Shown piece by piece: positions 46,326 through 55,934 of a DNA stretch of 55,934 nt. The stretch's first letter is position 1. Each line of letters begins with the position of its first letter. Origin of the DNA: Pelomyxa schiedti (taxonomy: Eukaryota; Evosea; Pelobiontida; Pelomyxidae). The notes below the pieces were generated by a model. That model had not been told where the DNA came from and did not search any database. It saw only the letters and a program-made list of their open reading frames with translations. A program made the position numbers and the translations under genes. The stretch covers positions 6,613 to 62,546 of the forward strand of contig JAHLWZ010000358.1 in the NCBI GenBank assembly GCA_020536535.1, read 5' to 3'.

Positions 46326-46820
46326 ATGGCTGAGAGGCAGGGCTTTGGCAATGCTGCATCAATCCGATCACGATCACGATCACTTCGGGAATCAACGGTG
46401 AGCAGCACTCCGTTTCATGTGCCAGAGTACTAAAAGCGAGCACGAGCCACCAGCAAACACCCAGCAGGCACCCAACACAGCTTAAGACAACACGTAGATC
46501 GAGCAGCAAAACAACGTCACACGTCACTTGCGGAAAACCTAACCGCCAGTCACCGGCACTAACCCGCGCTTTTTTTTCCTGTTCTTTGGATCTCAAAAAA
46601 GATTCATGAAGGTGTTTCATTACCTCCTGAAAGGTTCATTCGAGGTGGGCCCTGGAAACAACTTGGTCTGGAAGTTCCGAGGGGAGACAAAAAAAAAATC
46701 AGGAACACTGTTCAGATTGGAAAGAGAATAGGTTTTTTTTTTGTTCTTATATACGTCGAACCCACACTTAATGCGCACTGTTCTAAGGAGCACATGCAAC
46801 TTACAGTGTTATTACGATAG
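46326..46820 (+). CDS. Small basic protein, two or three exons
   Basis: ATG 46326 (MAERQGFGNAAS) starts an Arg/Ser-rich exon ending at a donor at 46398. A ~204-nt intron with a pyrimidine-rich end (acceptor at 46601) leads to IHEGVSLPPERFIRGGPWKQ and a basic stretch (RGDKKKIRNTVQIGKRI). From there the frame stays open to TAG at 46820 whether or not a further T-rich intron (about 46731-46806) is removed, since its length is a multiple of three. No family is recognised. Its last 9 bp overlap the 3' end of the minus-strand gene that follows. Confidence 0.45.
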
Positions 46821-48060
46821 AAACGAACGGCACCAGAAAAAGGAGTTGTGAACTGTTGTCTGATCGGGGTGGTTGTTGAAGCAGGGGCGGAGGCAGAGGT
46901 GGTGATGAGGAACCAGGTACCACACACTGTATTCTGCCACTGTGCGCTCGGCTACATGTGGCTTCTTGTCATGTGAGGATGATGATGAACCCGGCGATGA
47001 GGGCGAGCTGCTGGTGCCCAGCGTGGGCGTGGTCGCCTGGTGGTTGCTGCCGCCGCTGCTGTGGGGAGTCGCCGCGGGCCGCAGAGTCGGCGGTGGCGGG
47101 GGTGAGGAGGTGCGAAGCGGCGGAGGTGGGATTCCCTCTCCCTCTAGGAAGGAAAGTACATCGGGAGTATCTGTAATATCTGTTTGGGATTCGAATTAGT
47201 GAACCAAGAGGGCTTGGTGACAATGGCACTTACAATTGGCCTGGTGCTTCGCTGGGTCGGAGTTATCTCTTGAAGAACCCTCCTTTGATCTGTGGTGACC
47301 TTTGGGTTTTTTCTCTTTCCGATGATGTCTTCTATTGGCAGCATATTGCATAGCAACTATAAGGGCCTCTGCAGTAAAAGCGGAAATTCTCCTCAAATCC
47401 TCTGAAATAGCTTTCTTTCTCTCCGGTCCCGAATTTTTGATGCCATGAAAGTAATTTTTGGCAACGTGCACAGTGTTGAGAAATTTCCAGTGGGTGTGCA
47501 GAAATCTAGGATACTGACCAAGAACATGCGTTCTATCTTTTCCTCTTGTCACCTCACACATTCCCAATAGAGCCCCTATCACAAACCGTATCTCAGATTC
47601 CTCGTCTTTAGTCCAGGAGAATTCAAAATTTGAGGGAGGTGCACTGCATAAGACTTAGAGAATACAGGAGATGGCAACCCAAAACACCAAGGAGCAGCAT
47701 TTGTACACACTGGGTGAACAGTCAACAGATGTCCAATCCTCGCATCAGGAAAGCTGTGATTCTCCGAAACCCCATCAGCAAATCCACCTTGTCTTCCTCC
47801 GCCACCTTGAACAGCAATATTTGCGTGGCCTCATCACCAACACCTCCTCCTTCTCCTCGTCCCACGGAGACTGCTGCGTCGTTGAGCGTGTGGATTTTGT
47901 CCCTTTCGCCCTTCCTCTCCCGAAACTGCAACCCCCTCCCCGCACCGTCAAGGAGAACAAAAATAAAAGAACTGGCACGCACACTCACCTTGCTTCGTGG
48001 GACAATTTAGAGCATAATGCCCGAGGCACCACATGAGTAGCACGCGTTCGTGTTGGACAT
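46812..48060 (-). CDS. Uncharacterized protein, possible zinc knuckle, Pro/Ser-rich C-terminus
   Basis: The body is well supported: [18 protein letters not shown] and [20 protein letters not shown], joined over an intron to [20 protein letters not shown]. It continues as a helical domain ([54 protein letters not shown]), a Lys/His-rich linker, and a Pro/Ser-rich exon ([19 protein letters not shown]). The stop is TAA at 46814-46812. The 5' end is unresolved. From ATG 48060 the peptide begins [14 protein letters not shown] and then hits a stop; a one-base shift there would read HYALNCPTK and complete a CCHC zinc knuckle, but that reading does not splice in phase to the next exon. I recognise no family for the helical part. 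Confidence 0.5.
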
Positions 48061-48104
48061 GTTCACCCGGAAACAAAAAAAAACCGTTGAAATGCCCTAG
48101 TGTC

Positions 48105-48136
48105 GGCGGTCTGGTGGTTTTTTTATTCAGCCAAAT
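48105..48136 (+). promoter_or_regulatory. Copy C of the CGGTCTG-TTTTATT motif
   Basis: GCGGTCTGGTGGTTTTTTTA followed by TTCAGCCAAAT matches copy D (50141-50171, opposite strand) at nearly every base over about 31 nt. It lies 45 bp upstream of the presumed start of the minus-strand gene, pointing away from it. Confidence 0.5.
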
Positions 48137-48331
48137 CACACCACTTGGTGACAACTGCTGGTTGCAATTCTTTTTGAGAGGATTCAGTACAAAGAGCTCT
48201 GATAGGTAATGTGGCAGCATCAACAAAGAACCTGGCAAGAAAAGGCTCCTGCCAAAGCACTGATAATGCACGAGAAAATTAAGAAGAAGCTGGGTAGTGG
48301 CAAGAGGGCATCAACAGTGAAATGATCTATC

Positions 48332-49953
48332 TTAGTCCTTCAAGATTCCTTTGACTTTCTCTGCCCTTTGAATCATGCTCTTAAGGTGGTTAAGACAATT
48401 GAAAGATGTGTACTGCTTTACCGGAAACATCGTCTTGAGATTGGATTTGGTTACTTGGGTATTTCTAGAGAACGGAATGTTTAAAAGCTGCAAGATAGTG
48501 AGAGTTGTAGAATCGTCTAGTCCCCACCATTCTAGAGCCAAGGCACACTTCGGGACCCATACACTCTCTTTTTTTTTTTTTTTTTTTGGTTGTTAAGAGA
48601 AAGTAGATAGAGATTTTTACTTCGACATCCAGATTCTAGCGAGTGTGTACAATCGGCTAGGGTGCAATCCAGAGTATCGCGTTTCTGTATTGTAAAATGA
48701 ATAAACTTCCAGTCAGTTAATTCCCTAACAATGAGAGGGTTTTATTTCCAGTAGGGTATCGGAGTTCAAACCATGGTCTTTCTTCCTGAGGTTGCTTGCC
48801 TTTGCAGTACCACAGCACTGCCAATATGTCGCACCAAATAATAGCTTCCATCGTACTATCAAAATAACTTCGAACAGCTACACTGTTCAATAATGTTTTG
48901 AACACTGTTGTGTACGACAGAGATAGTCCTGCAAGTTTGTTGAGTTGATAGTCTTTGTGTCACAATGCAGGTACTCGATGAAGAAATTTCTTGTGTTAAG
49001 CACATATTTATTGCTTCGATATATGAAGATAGTGCAAACGGATCATGCTGTGCCATATTCACCAATTCTTCAACGTAATCTTGTTTTTTGCTTGGATCTT
49101 TATTATAAATCTCGGCCAATAAACTGGTTCACAGGAATACTGTAAACAAAAGTGCAATGAAAAGAAAGAAGACCTGATAGGATAAGGATCTGGCGTGCCT
49201 CGTGCACATTTTAGAAGCCTATCTTTCACAAACTTGGGAGTTGTTCCAACCATGATTGATGCCTTTCATTTTAAGCTTCTGTAGGTTTTTTAAGGAATAC
49301 CATACCTCATGTAAAAAGTATAAATGCAAGTCACTAAAAAGTGACTCTTTTTGCCAAACTTCCTCCACAACTTTCACTTGCTCTTTGTCATGTGAGCCCC
49401 CTTTCCTTGGGTAATGGACAACGTTATAAACAGAAGAAGAAGAAGAAGATAAGGATGACCTGAGGTTTACTGCTATTGCCTTCACTGGTTGCAGAAAATA
49501 TGTTTTAAATGGCTGCAGTGGATATACATCATCCACAACTCGCAGCAGTTTCCCTGGGTCGTTGGCGTACCGCTCCTTGACCAACTTGATAGCAGCGTCG
49601 ATAGCATCCTCCGGCAATTTCGGCTTTGTTGGCATCACATCAGTAGCAACTGCGGCCGCTGTTGTTGCAGTTGCAGTTGCATTTTCGCCAGCGCCAGCCT
49701 CCGCAGGAGAATCAACTGGCGCCGGTCGCTCATCAACAGAAGCAGCTGCTTCGGCCCCCGCGTCGGCGTCGGCTACAGGAAGCGGGACATCTAGCCGTGC
49801 CTTTGACCGAGACCTCGACTTGTACGACCTCGGCGCCGAGCGCGGCTCCGATTCGAGTACCGGCGTTGACAGTCGAAATGAGGGCGAGGGCCGATGCGAC
49901 GACGGTTCGTTTGGCTCGCCGTTTGCCGCGTGCCACTCCGTATCGTAGTCCAT
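48332..49953 (-). CDS. Uncharacterized protein with low-complexity N-terminus
   Basis: ATG at 49953 (MDYDTEWHAANGEPNEPSSH) begins an exon whose first ~120 residues are Ser/Pro/Ala/Asp-rich and GC-rich. The sequence then becomes structured: PEDAIDAAIKLVKERYANDP, LLRVVDDVYPLQPFKTYFLQ, and an Arg/Ser segment. Downstream exons continue the helical protein (LAEIYNKDPSKKQDYVEELV near 49110, DPFALSSYIEAINMCL near 49030). The last exon is distinctive: VWVPKCALALEWWGLDDSTT through MFPVKQYTSFNCLNHLKSMI to ILKD and the stop at 48332. Introns carry long T-runs on the coding strand or A-runs. No family is recognised. The gene is divergent from the LRR-DSP gene, with the palindromic motif pair between them. 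Confidence 0.6.
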
Positions 49954-50140
49954 TTTTTCGGGTTGTCCAATGTGTGAGGCTAATAGATCGCGTTCCCAAC
50001 TTGGTTCCCAGCGGGGCCTCCGAGCTGGCTCACATCAGACAACTCTCTCGTGTCACACAACATACCGCACAAGGGACCCTGGCACTCCCGAAGATCCGAA
50101 TGAATGGACACTGGCCTCCTGACCGGTTGGCGAATTTCTC

Positions 50141-50171
50141 ATTTGGCTGAATAAAAAAAACACCAGACCGC
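50141..50171 (-). promoter_or_regulatory. Copy D of the CGGTCTG-TTTTATT motif
   Basis: Read on the minus strand: GCGGTCTGGTGTTTTTTTTA then TTCAGCCAAAT. It points toward the minus-strand gene starting at 49953, with about 188 nt between motif and ATG, room for a leader or leader intron. Confidence 0.55.
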
Positions 50172-50200
50172 AATCCTGAGCGATGATAAGGAAAATGACA

Positions 50201-50236
50201 ACGTTCCGGTCTGTTGATTATTTTATTCAGCCATTT
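50201..50236 (+). promoter_or_regulatory. Copy B of the CGGTCTG-TTTTATT motif
   Basis: ACGTTCCGGTCTGTTGATTA then TTTTATTCAGCCATTT. Its end lies 20 nt before the ATG of the LRR-DSP gene at 50256. With copy D it makes an imperfect palindrome between two divergent genes. The TTATTCAGCC part could be an initiator with the transcription start inside it. Confidence 0.6.
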
Positions 50237-50255
50237 ACAGTTTCTTCTCAGAACA

Positions 50256-52097
50256 ATGTACAGCTGTGAGCTGCCAAAGGACCCACAGTCGTGGACTTCG
50301 TTTGGTGGCCTTTGTGCTTGCCAAATCACCGTTGTGCCACCACAGATCTCCGAAATGGTCAATTTGACGTCTCTGAACTTGTCAGGAAACTCCTTGTCGG
50401 ATCTTCCTGACACACTGACGGTATCACCTACTTTTTAATTTTGATTTTGATTTGATTTTGTCTTACTTTTTTTTTTTTTTTTTTGGTCTTTTCCTTTTGT
50501 AAAACACTCTCCAGGCCTTGGGTCAATTGAAGGTACTTAACATTGGCTGGAATTGCTTTAGAAACTTCCCAAGTATCTTGTGTAGACTGCCCTGCTTACT
50601 ATCCTTAAACATGGAATATAACCAGCTCCGAGTGTTGCCCGATGAGATTGGTTTCTTATTCATTTAGTCCTTCTTGAGTTGATCATTTACAGGAAATCTC
50701 GCACAACTATCACGTTTATCTCTTGCTGCCAACAACATTTCAACAATTCCTGCTTCCATAGGCACATATCTTGTAAATCGTGGTTCATTCATACCCTTTT
50801 AGGGTGCATGAAATGCCTTTCTGATCTGTCTTTGCTGGGGAATGCATTGGAGACTTTTCCTTCATGCCTATATTCCTTGGTATCTTTATCGAGTTTGAAT
50901 CTGGAATCAAACAGCATCAGAGAATTTGAGGGTGATTCTTCCAATATGTCTGGATTGATCTCTCTATCCTCGTAGGGTTCCAGCCTTCACGTATTTCGAA
51001 TTACAAAGGTAAACACTACTAGGCTGATTTTACGGCAGAACTGCCTTCAAATATTCCCAGAAATATCACTTCCCAAATTGGAACACCTAAATTTAGGGTA
51101 TACAGCTTCAAAACTACCCCATGCTTACAACTGCAGCGAAAATTACTTGGTTGACTTCCCTTGTACTACAGGATTTCCTTCCCTCGAGACTCTGGTTCTC
51201 GATTGCAACTCTATCACAACAATTCCTATTTCTATAGCAAGATCCACGACTTTGACTAGCCTGAATCTTAGGTCAGTAGGTACCTGAAAATTTGTAAGTT
51301 TTACCTTTTTTTCCCCTAGTTTCAATGAACTAAGATCTCTTCCGCAACTGACTGGACTCAGTTTAAGGAATATAGATATAGCTGGAAATTTAGTTTGTAT
51401 CTTTTTACTTTTTGAAAATCAACACTCTCAGATACCTTCGATGCTACCCTTGCCGGTTCCAGAGGATTGCTTTATTGAAAACCATTCAGAAGAAGCAAAT
51501 GAAATCATTGCCGGGCTTTTCCTGGGGTCTGCGGCATCAGCAAAATGCAAGGCTCTTCTTCAGGTTTACATACTGCACACTAACAACTCTAATACCCGTA
51601 GGCAAACAGAGTCACTCATATCGTATCTGCTATCAGAACAAAGCGTCCGTTATATCCCCTAGTAAACAATTTCTTTCCTGGCTTGCTTTTCTAATACTTT
51701 TTTTGCTGGAAGAGCTTCAGGTATTTGAATGTACCTGTGGATGATACAGATGAGGATGATATCCTCTCTTACTTTCCTGCAACGATGGAATTCATTGACC
51801 AAGCAAGAAAGGCAGGTTCTTCAGTACTTGTGCATTGGTATACGAAATTTTATCTCGTGCCTAGCCAACTAAAGACAAAATAGTATGGCCGGAATGTCAC
51901 GGTCGGCTACCCTTGTTATAGCATACATCATATTCAAGTTCAATTGTTCTGTTGAAAAGGCCCTAAGTCACACACAACAGAAAAGGCCCATTGTCTGGCC
52001 AAATGAAGGCTTCATTGAGCAACTAAACAAGTGGTATCTCACATTACAAGCACAACAACCATACAGAGAAATCCTACCAGCAGAGGGGTTGATCTAA
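50256..52097 (+). CDS. Leucine-rich-repeat dual-specificity phosphatase
   Basis: It starts at ATG 50256 (MYSCELPKDPQSWTSFGGLC). Leucine-rich repeats of the 'L-x-x-L-x-L-x-x-N-x-L-x-x-L-P' kind follow over several exons: MVNLTSLNLSGNSLSDLPDT, LKVLNIGWNCFRNFPSIL, LLSLNMEYNQLRVLPDEIG, CLSDLSLLGNALETFPSCL, and LETLVLDCNSITTIPISIA. From 51450 comes the phosphatase: ANEIIAGLFLGSAASAKC, the acid loop region VPVDDTDEDDILSYFP, and, across an intron at 51840-51883, the P-loop VLVHCMAGMSRSATLVIAYI with intact H-C-x5-R. The C-terminal helix reads EGFIEQLNKWYL. It is likely a MAP-kinase phosphatase. LRR-DSPs are known from amoebozoans such as Dictyostelium. It should be active, unlike the DSP at 13212. 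Confidence 0.88.
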
Positions 52098-52199
52098 CTC
52101 CTCACACTCACCCACACAAAGTGTTTATATACAGTTGGATCACATTCTCATCATACAGATGGCAGAGCAACAACATTATTAGAAATAGAAATACCTTAT

Positions 52200-52234
52200 G
52201 CACTAAAACACAACCCGGACTGACGTTTTAGTGC
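52200..52234. repeat. Perfect 10-bp inverted repeat in the intergenic region
   Basis: GCACTAAAAC at 52200-52209 is exactly complementary to GTTTTAGTGC at 52225-52234, with a 15-nt loop. It lies about 100 bp after the LRR-DSP stop codon and 155 bp before the next ATG, so it may act in 3'-end formation or be a protein-binding palindrome. Confidence 0.5.
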
Positions 52235-52388
52235 CCTTCTCCTTTTTCGCTTCATCGACGAAAGTTGATGAAAATAAAAAAAAATAAAATAACATCACAC
52301 AACTACCGATACGCCTTGTGGTGCGACACAAAACCACAAGCGAGAGATCTAACAAGATCTTGCATATAATAACAGAGAGGAAGCGACA

Positions 52389-55045
52389 ATGGCCACGGTG
52401 GAGCGGGAGGGGTACTTAAACAAACAAGGAAAAAGAGTCAAGTCGTGGAAGCGGAGGTGGTTCACTCTCACACTGTTACCCCCTCGTAAAGGAGGCACCG
52501 GCACCGCCTCTCCCAGCTCCAGTCCTTCCACAAATGCGCCTGATCCCGTTGGCACCATCGCTTATGCAAAACTCCAGGTGCCCTCTACTTAGATTTGTGG
52601 TTTCTTTTTTTTTTTTCCTCTTCCTCTATAGCCTAAGTGAGTTTCTAATTGGTTTATCAGGAGGGAAAACCAATAAATACCATCAACCTGGTTTCTGGGT
52701 GTAAAGCGTATATTGTTGCCACAAACGCAAAAGCATCCTGCATGTTTAATCTGGAAGTAACAAATCGTACTTTTATCATTGAAGGTAAAATTGTACACTT
52801 AGGCATATCAACTCATGTACTTCTAGCATCATCCCCTGAGGAAGCTAAAACTTGGGTAGAGGCTATAAACAGTGTAATCAAAGGAATTTCTCCTAGTACG
52901 TATTCCTATTTCTCCCACGTATTTATGTGTTAAAAGAGAGCCCAGTAACACCTCACATGTCAACACCTCCACTAGCAACACCTCCAATTTCGATCTCATC
53001 ATCAACTTCTTCTTCCTCCCTCATGTACCCTGGATCCCCTGTTGCTTCCCATGCAAAACAGCAATCCGACTCGAACCTGTCCAGCAGTCTACCCAATCAG
53101 CAACAATTCAAACGAGGAGTTCCACCGCTTAGTAGTCAGCGAGTTAAATCCACATTAAATCTGGCAGAAGGAACTCCCTCAAACAGTGCAACTGCAACAA
53201 CTTCCAGCGGAGATCCGGCCTCCAATTCTACACCTGCAACTGGTTCTACATCTTCCTCTGGTTCAACTAGCGCAAATAGTGCCACCACATCTGCATCTAC
53301 CACACCTGCAACAGCAACGGCAACACCTGCCTCAACCTCGCCTCCCAAATCACCAGGCAGGGATAGCACACCTCCTGAGACACCTTCAACTCCCACAACA
53401 TCCAGGGCTACCCAACCATCACCCCTTAAAATTACACCTTCGACGAATGCTCCTCCTGCTTTGAATCAAGTACGTATTTGTGCCTGGTTTTTAGGTTGCG
53501 AGTTGATCCACATAAGATATGGAATTTCGCCCTCACAGATGCAGCCGACTTGATGAATAGGCAGCACCTTATGACAACTTTTTCTTCTTTTTCTTCCAAA
53601 CACGAACTGTTGATGCAAGAACTCGGGAAAGTGAGTAATTCAAATTGTTCAATGGTTTTACTTTATCCAGATGGGTGACCTACATATGGTAAATGTGCTC
53701 CCCAACTCGAGACAGCAGCAAATCGTTTCCGAACTTTGCATGTAGTGGCATTTATTTAAAAATCTCTTTCCTAATGGGTATAGGCTCCACCTAGAGTGGG
53801 GCGTGGCTCTTGGTGATTATGCAGCAAAACTATCTGAGGCGAATCGGTCTGAGCCTGAATCTCAACCGTCACCAGCTTTCTCTGCCAATAACTTTTTGTT
53901 GACACATTTGGCCTTCCATGAGTCACTTGTGAAACTAATGTCAGGTTCGTAAATGTGTTTCCATTTTAGATTTTCCACCTTTGACTTTTCTAAATACAAT
54001 AGCACAGCATCATATGCACGTAGCTGGCGTAGAAAAAATACCGGAAGCCGTTGTTCATGCACAACGATTTTTGGATTTGTGGAAATGTCTTCTGGTATCA
54101 CAAATTATTTTCCCTTTATCAGACCAACAGGCAACAAGGACCGAACAGAAGAAACAAATCGAAATAAATCAGAAGAGGATATCGAGGCACAGGGAATCCC
54201 CCCAATTCTTCACTTGCATCGTTTGGGAATTGAAAAGTCACTAATATATGCATGGGTCCCACAATTGTTCAGCAAAAAACTTGTCTTATTTGGCTTTTTG
54301 CACATTGATGTGTGTATAGTTTGCACAACTGTGAAGCTTCGTTTAACTTACCTTTAGAACCCCAGCACTGAGGATAACTTTGCACGTAGCATTGGGAGGG
54401 AACCCCCAAGTGTAGGTGATTCTTCTCCTGGAACAATCGGAACTGGGCAAATGCCAATTGGGAGGGCGTGGGCAACCCTGTCCCCAACCGCTCTTTCTCT
54501 TTATACATTTGATCCTGCACAATATTCTGCCGGAGATTGTGTTCCTCCAGATAACCCGTAAGCGATTGTTACTGTGCTGAGAACTGCTCACTCAGAAATA
54601 GTGCAATACATGTTCCCCTAAATTGGATACGAAAGTTGGACATGTCAACGCAGCCACATACTTACATGAAGTTTACGTGTGTCCTTGATACTCCCCTTTC
54701 TTCCTAAACACCGCACTCAGTTATTTCGTGTCTGAGCCCAGCCTTCAAACACCTTTGTTGACTGTTATTCTCAAGGGAGACAGTGCCCAAGAGACGGTAT
54801 GTCACCCTCCCCAGGAAATTGATAGCTTCCAACTCGATTCCACAGACCACGTGGCTCTTGGAGATCACACAATCATTTCAAGCTTTCCAAATAAAAAGGA
54901 AACAACACGCGGCAGCGTCACACCAGCACAAAGCATCAACACTGACGAGTTGATCAACACTTTTGCAGGTCATTCATTCCACAGTTGTGTTTGTAGAATT
55001 TTTTTTTTAAAACCAAAGTACCTTTTAAAAACAAAACCCCAATGA
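52389..55045 (+). CDS. PH-domain protein
   Basis: ATG 52389 leads straight into a pleckstrin-homology domain: GYLNKQGKRVKSWKRRWFTL, a Ser/Thr/Pro insertion in a loop, then after an intron INTINLVSGCKAYIVATNAK, FNLEVTNRTFIIEASS and EEAKTWVEAINSVIKG, which ends with the invariant Trp helix. A long Ser/Thr/Pro linker (52940-53460) follows. The second half is helical (MNRQHLMTTFSSFSSKHELL; LEWGVALGDYAAKLSEAN; NTIAQHHMHVAGVEKIPEAV) and might be a BAR-like or otherwise membrane-associated module, though I cannot name it. The last exons are Pro/Ser-rich, ending near 55045 (DELINTFAG then the final residues). PH domains bind phosphoinositides or proteins, so a role at membranes is likely. Exon borders after 53600 are approximate. 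Confidence 0.7.
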
Positions 55046-55163
55046 AGGAAACAAAAACCCAAGAGCCGACGTCGGTGACCAATCGTAACAGAACCACTCG
55101 AAGTCCATTCCAACACCACGAAACAGCAGTGAGGCAAGGGGGTGTGAGCCATCTGAGCACGGG

Positions 55164-55651
55164 ATGAATACTAGCAATACCCCCTTAGCTCCACAGAAGC
55201 TGTGGTGTGCATTAAAAACAAAGAAGGGTGCAACATTGCCATACTATGCTGTTGTAATGTTTCTGTATCTATATTCAAGAGGGTTATTACAAGTTAGAAG
55301 TATTATCAACATACCTTTCTTGTCCTGCAGTATCCTTGTACAAGGTTAAAATATGAAGAATGAACTGTCTTTGTACCCAAATTTGAAGCTTCACTTTTCT
55401 TCCTTCAAGCACAACCCTTTTTATCTTGAAGTCAATTCTGGTTTGTCTTCAAAAAATAAGAATCCACCATAAAAAGGTCATGGACCTTGGGGACTGTGGT
55501 TTCTTTGCAGAAGAAACTCACCCCCCTCGACTCCCAGGTCTCGCTCTGGCCAGTCTTTTCCAAGTTCCTTTGTACAGCTGTTTTTTTGGGGTTTCTTCTT
55601 ATCCTGAGCTATCAACATTCCGTGCACCTGCTGTTTCGAAAACGGCCGTAA
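55164..55651 (+). CDS. Putative small protein with a C-terminal transmembrane segment
   Basis: ATG 55164 (MNTSNTPLAPQKLWCALKTK) opens an exon with a hydrophobic stretch (LPYYAVVMFLYLYSRGLL). A donor after LLQ (55293) leads by splicing through one or two small exons to KKLTPLDSQVSLWPVFSKFL and the helix CTAVFLGFLLILSYQHSVHL, with TAA at 55649-55651. The middle is ambiguous: a 14-nt micro-exon at about 55331-55344 and the exon around 55383-55437 can be joined in more than one way. Two membrane helices are likely. No family is recognised. Confidence 0.4.
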
Positions 55652-55663
55652 TTATTTATCTGA

Positions 55664-55934
55664 ATGGCATCGACGGGGGGTGCCGCGACGCCGATGGAGA
55701 CTATCAATATGCTAATAATTAGAAGACGGGTGTGGATCTATGGGACCAAAGGCCATTTCGCAGCATCGTTTTCATTTCAGTGTGAGAAGTGGCAAGGTGA
55801 CAAGAAAAGAAGGGCACCTTGTGCTTCTTCTCATTGTTGATCCTGCTGTTGTGAAGCTGTCACTTTGGCTGGATTAACCTGCTAAAATGATAATGCGTAA
55901 CGGTACCAGCACAGCAACACCGTTTGGAGGATGT
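55664..55934 (+). CDS. Start of a further gene (3' partial, tentative)
   Basis: ATG 55664 lies 13 nt after the previous stop and starts MASTGGAATPMETINMLIIR, continuing RRVWIYGTKGHFAASFSFQ. A GTGAG donor at about 55781 follows; a matching acceptor may lie near 55913 or beyond the window. Without splicing the frame stops after 58 codons. The product is not recognised. The very short spacing to the previous gene makes this tentative. Confidence 0.3.

Noticed and set aside
55426-55722. Plus ORF of 98 codons near the right end
   Set aside because: It overlaps a better spliced reading that gives a clean transmembrane helix; its own frame mixes intron-like sequence.
1-55934. CRISPR arrays, prokaryotic operons, rRNA and tRNA genes
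   Set aside because: None seen; gene structure, introns and families are eukaryotic throughout, and no regular repeat-spacer pattern or cloverleaf was found by eye.

Overview
This window is nuclear DNA of a unicellular eukaryote with a very compact genome. It holds about 27 gene models in 56 kb on both strands. The genes are split by many short GT-AG introns, mostly about 40-60 nt and often with a T-run, and intergenic spaces are usually 60-400 nt. Stop codon use fits the standard code. The gene set is clearly eukaryotic: DCAF1, Integrator subunit 3, RRP1, RTEL1, DMC1, ATP-citrate lyase, a USP deubiquitinase and a THH1/TOM1-like 7-TM protein. A leucine-rich-repeat plus dual-specificity-phosphatase gene resembles an architecture I know best from amoebozoans, so a free-living amoeboid protist is my guess. 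The taxonomic call is weak and I cannot name a species.

Layout, left to right. 1-1591: 3' part of a kinase-like gene (HRD replaced by HGN) ending in a RING finger. 1823-7554: DCAF1 with LisH, WD40 and a huge Asp tail. 7555-8176: unresolved. 8177-10901 (-): secreted PAN plus GH127-type glycosidase. 11047-13017: MFS transporter. 13212-14013: dual-specificity phosphatase-like protein with the catalytic Arg replaced by Lys. 14077-15532: FemAB/BioF2-like GNAT-fold protein. 15612-16778: rhomboid protease. 17018-21423: INTS3. 21540-23985 (-): TatD hydrolase fused to a YVH1/DUSP12-type zinc domain. 24037-24309 (-): small gene. 24369-26015: RRP1. 26199-26498 (+) and 26485-27207 (-): a tiny gene and a CCCH zinc-finger gene overlapping at their 3' ends. 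27595-28757: ubiquitin-like-domain protein. 28987-31848: unknown protein with a very GC-rich first exon. 31980-33233 (-): THH1/TOM1-like membrane protein. 33601-34013: two long imperfect hairpins back to back. 34179-38694: RTEL1 helicase. 38804-40321 (-): DMC1 recombinase. 40731-43575: ATP-citrate lyase A subunit with low-complexity insertions. 43780-45730: USP deubiquitinase with a C-terminal membrane anchor. 45892-46820: two small genes. 46812-48060 (-): possible zinc-knuckle gene with an unresolved 5' end. 48332-49953 (-): unknown gene. 50256-52097: LRR-DSP phosphatase. 52389-55045: PH-domain protein. 55164-55934: a small membrane protein and the start of another gene.

Themes. Several genes touch ubiquitin signalling (RING, DCAF1, Ubl, USP), RNA processing (INTS3, RRP1, CCCH) and recombination (RTEL1 and DMC1, tail to tail). 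There is no operon logic; neighbours are independent transcription units. The points most worth following are the TatD-YVH1 fusion, the double hairpin element, a conserved ~30-bp promoter-like motif seen four times, the pseudokinase-RING fusion, the Lys-for-Arg phosphatase and the tail-anchored USP.

Gene ends are inferred from splice signals and reading-frame continuity by eye, so internal exon boundaries should be treated as provisional.
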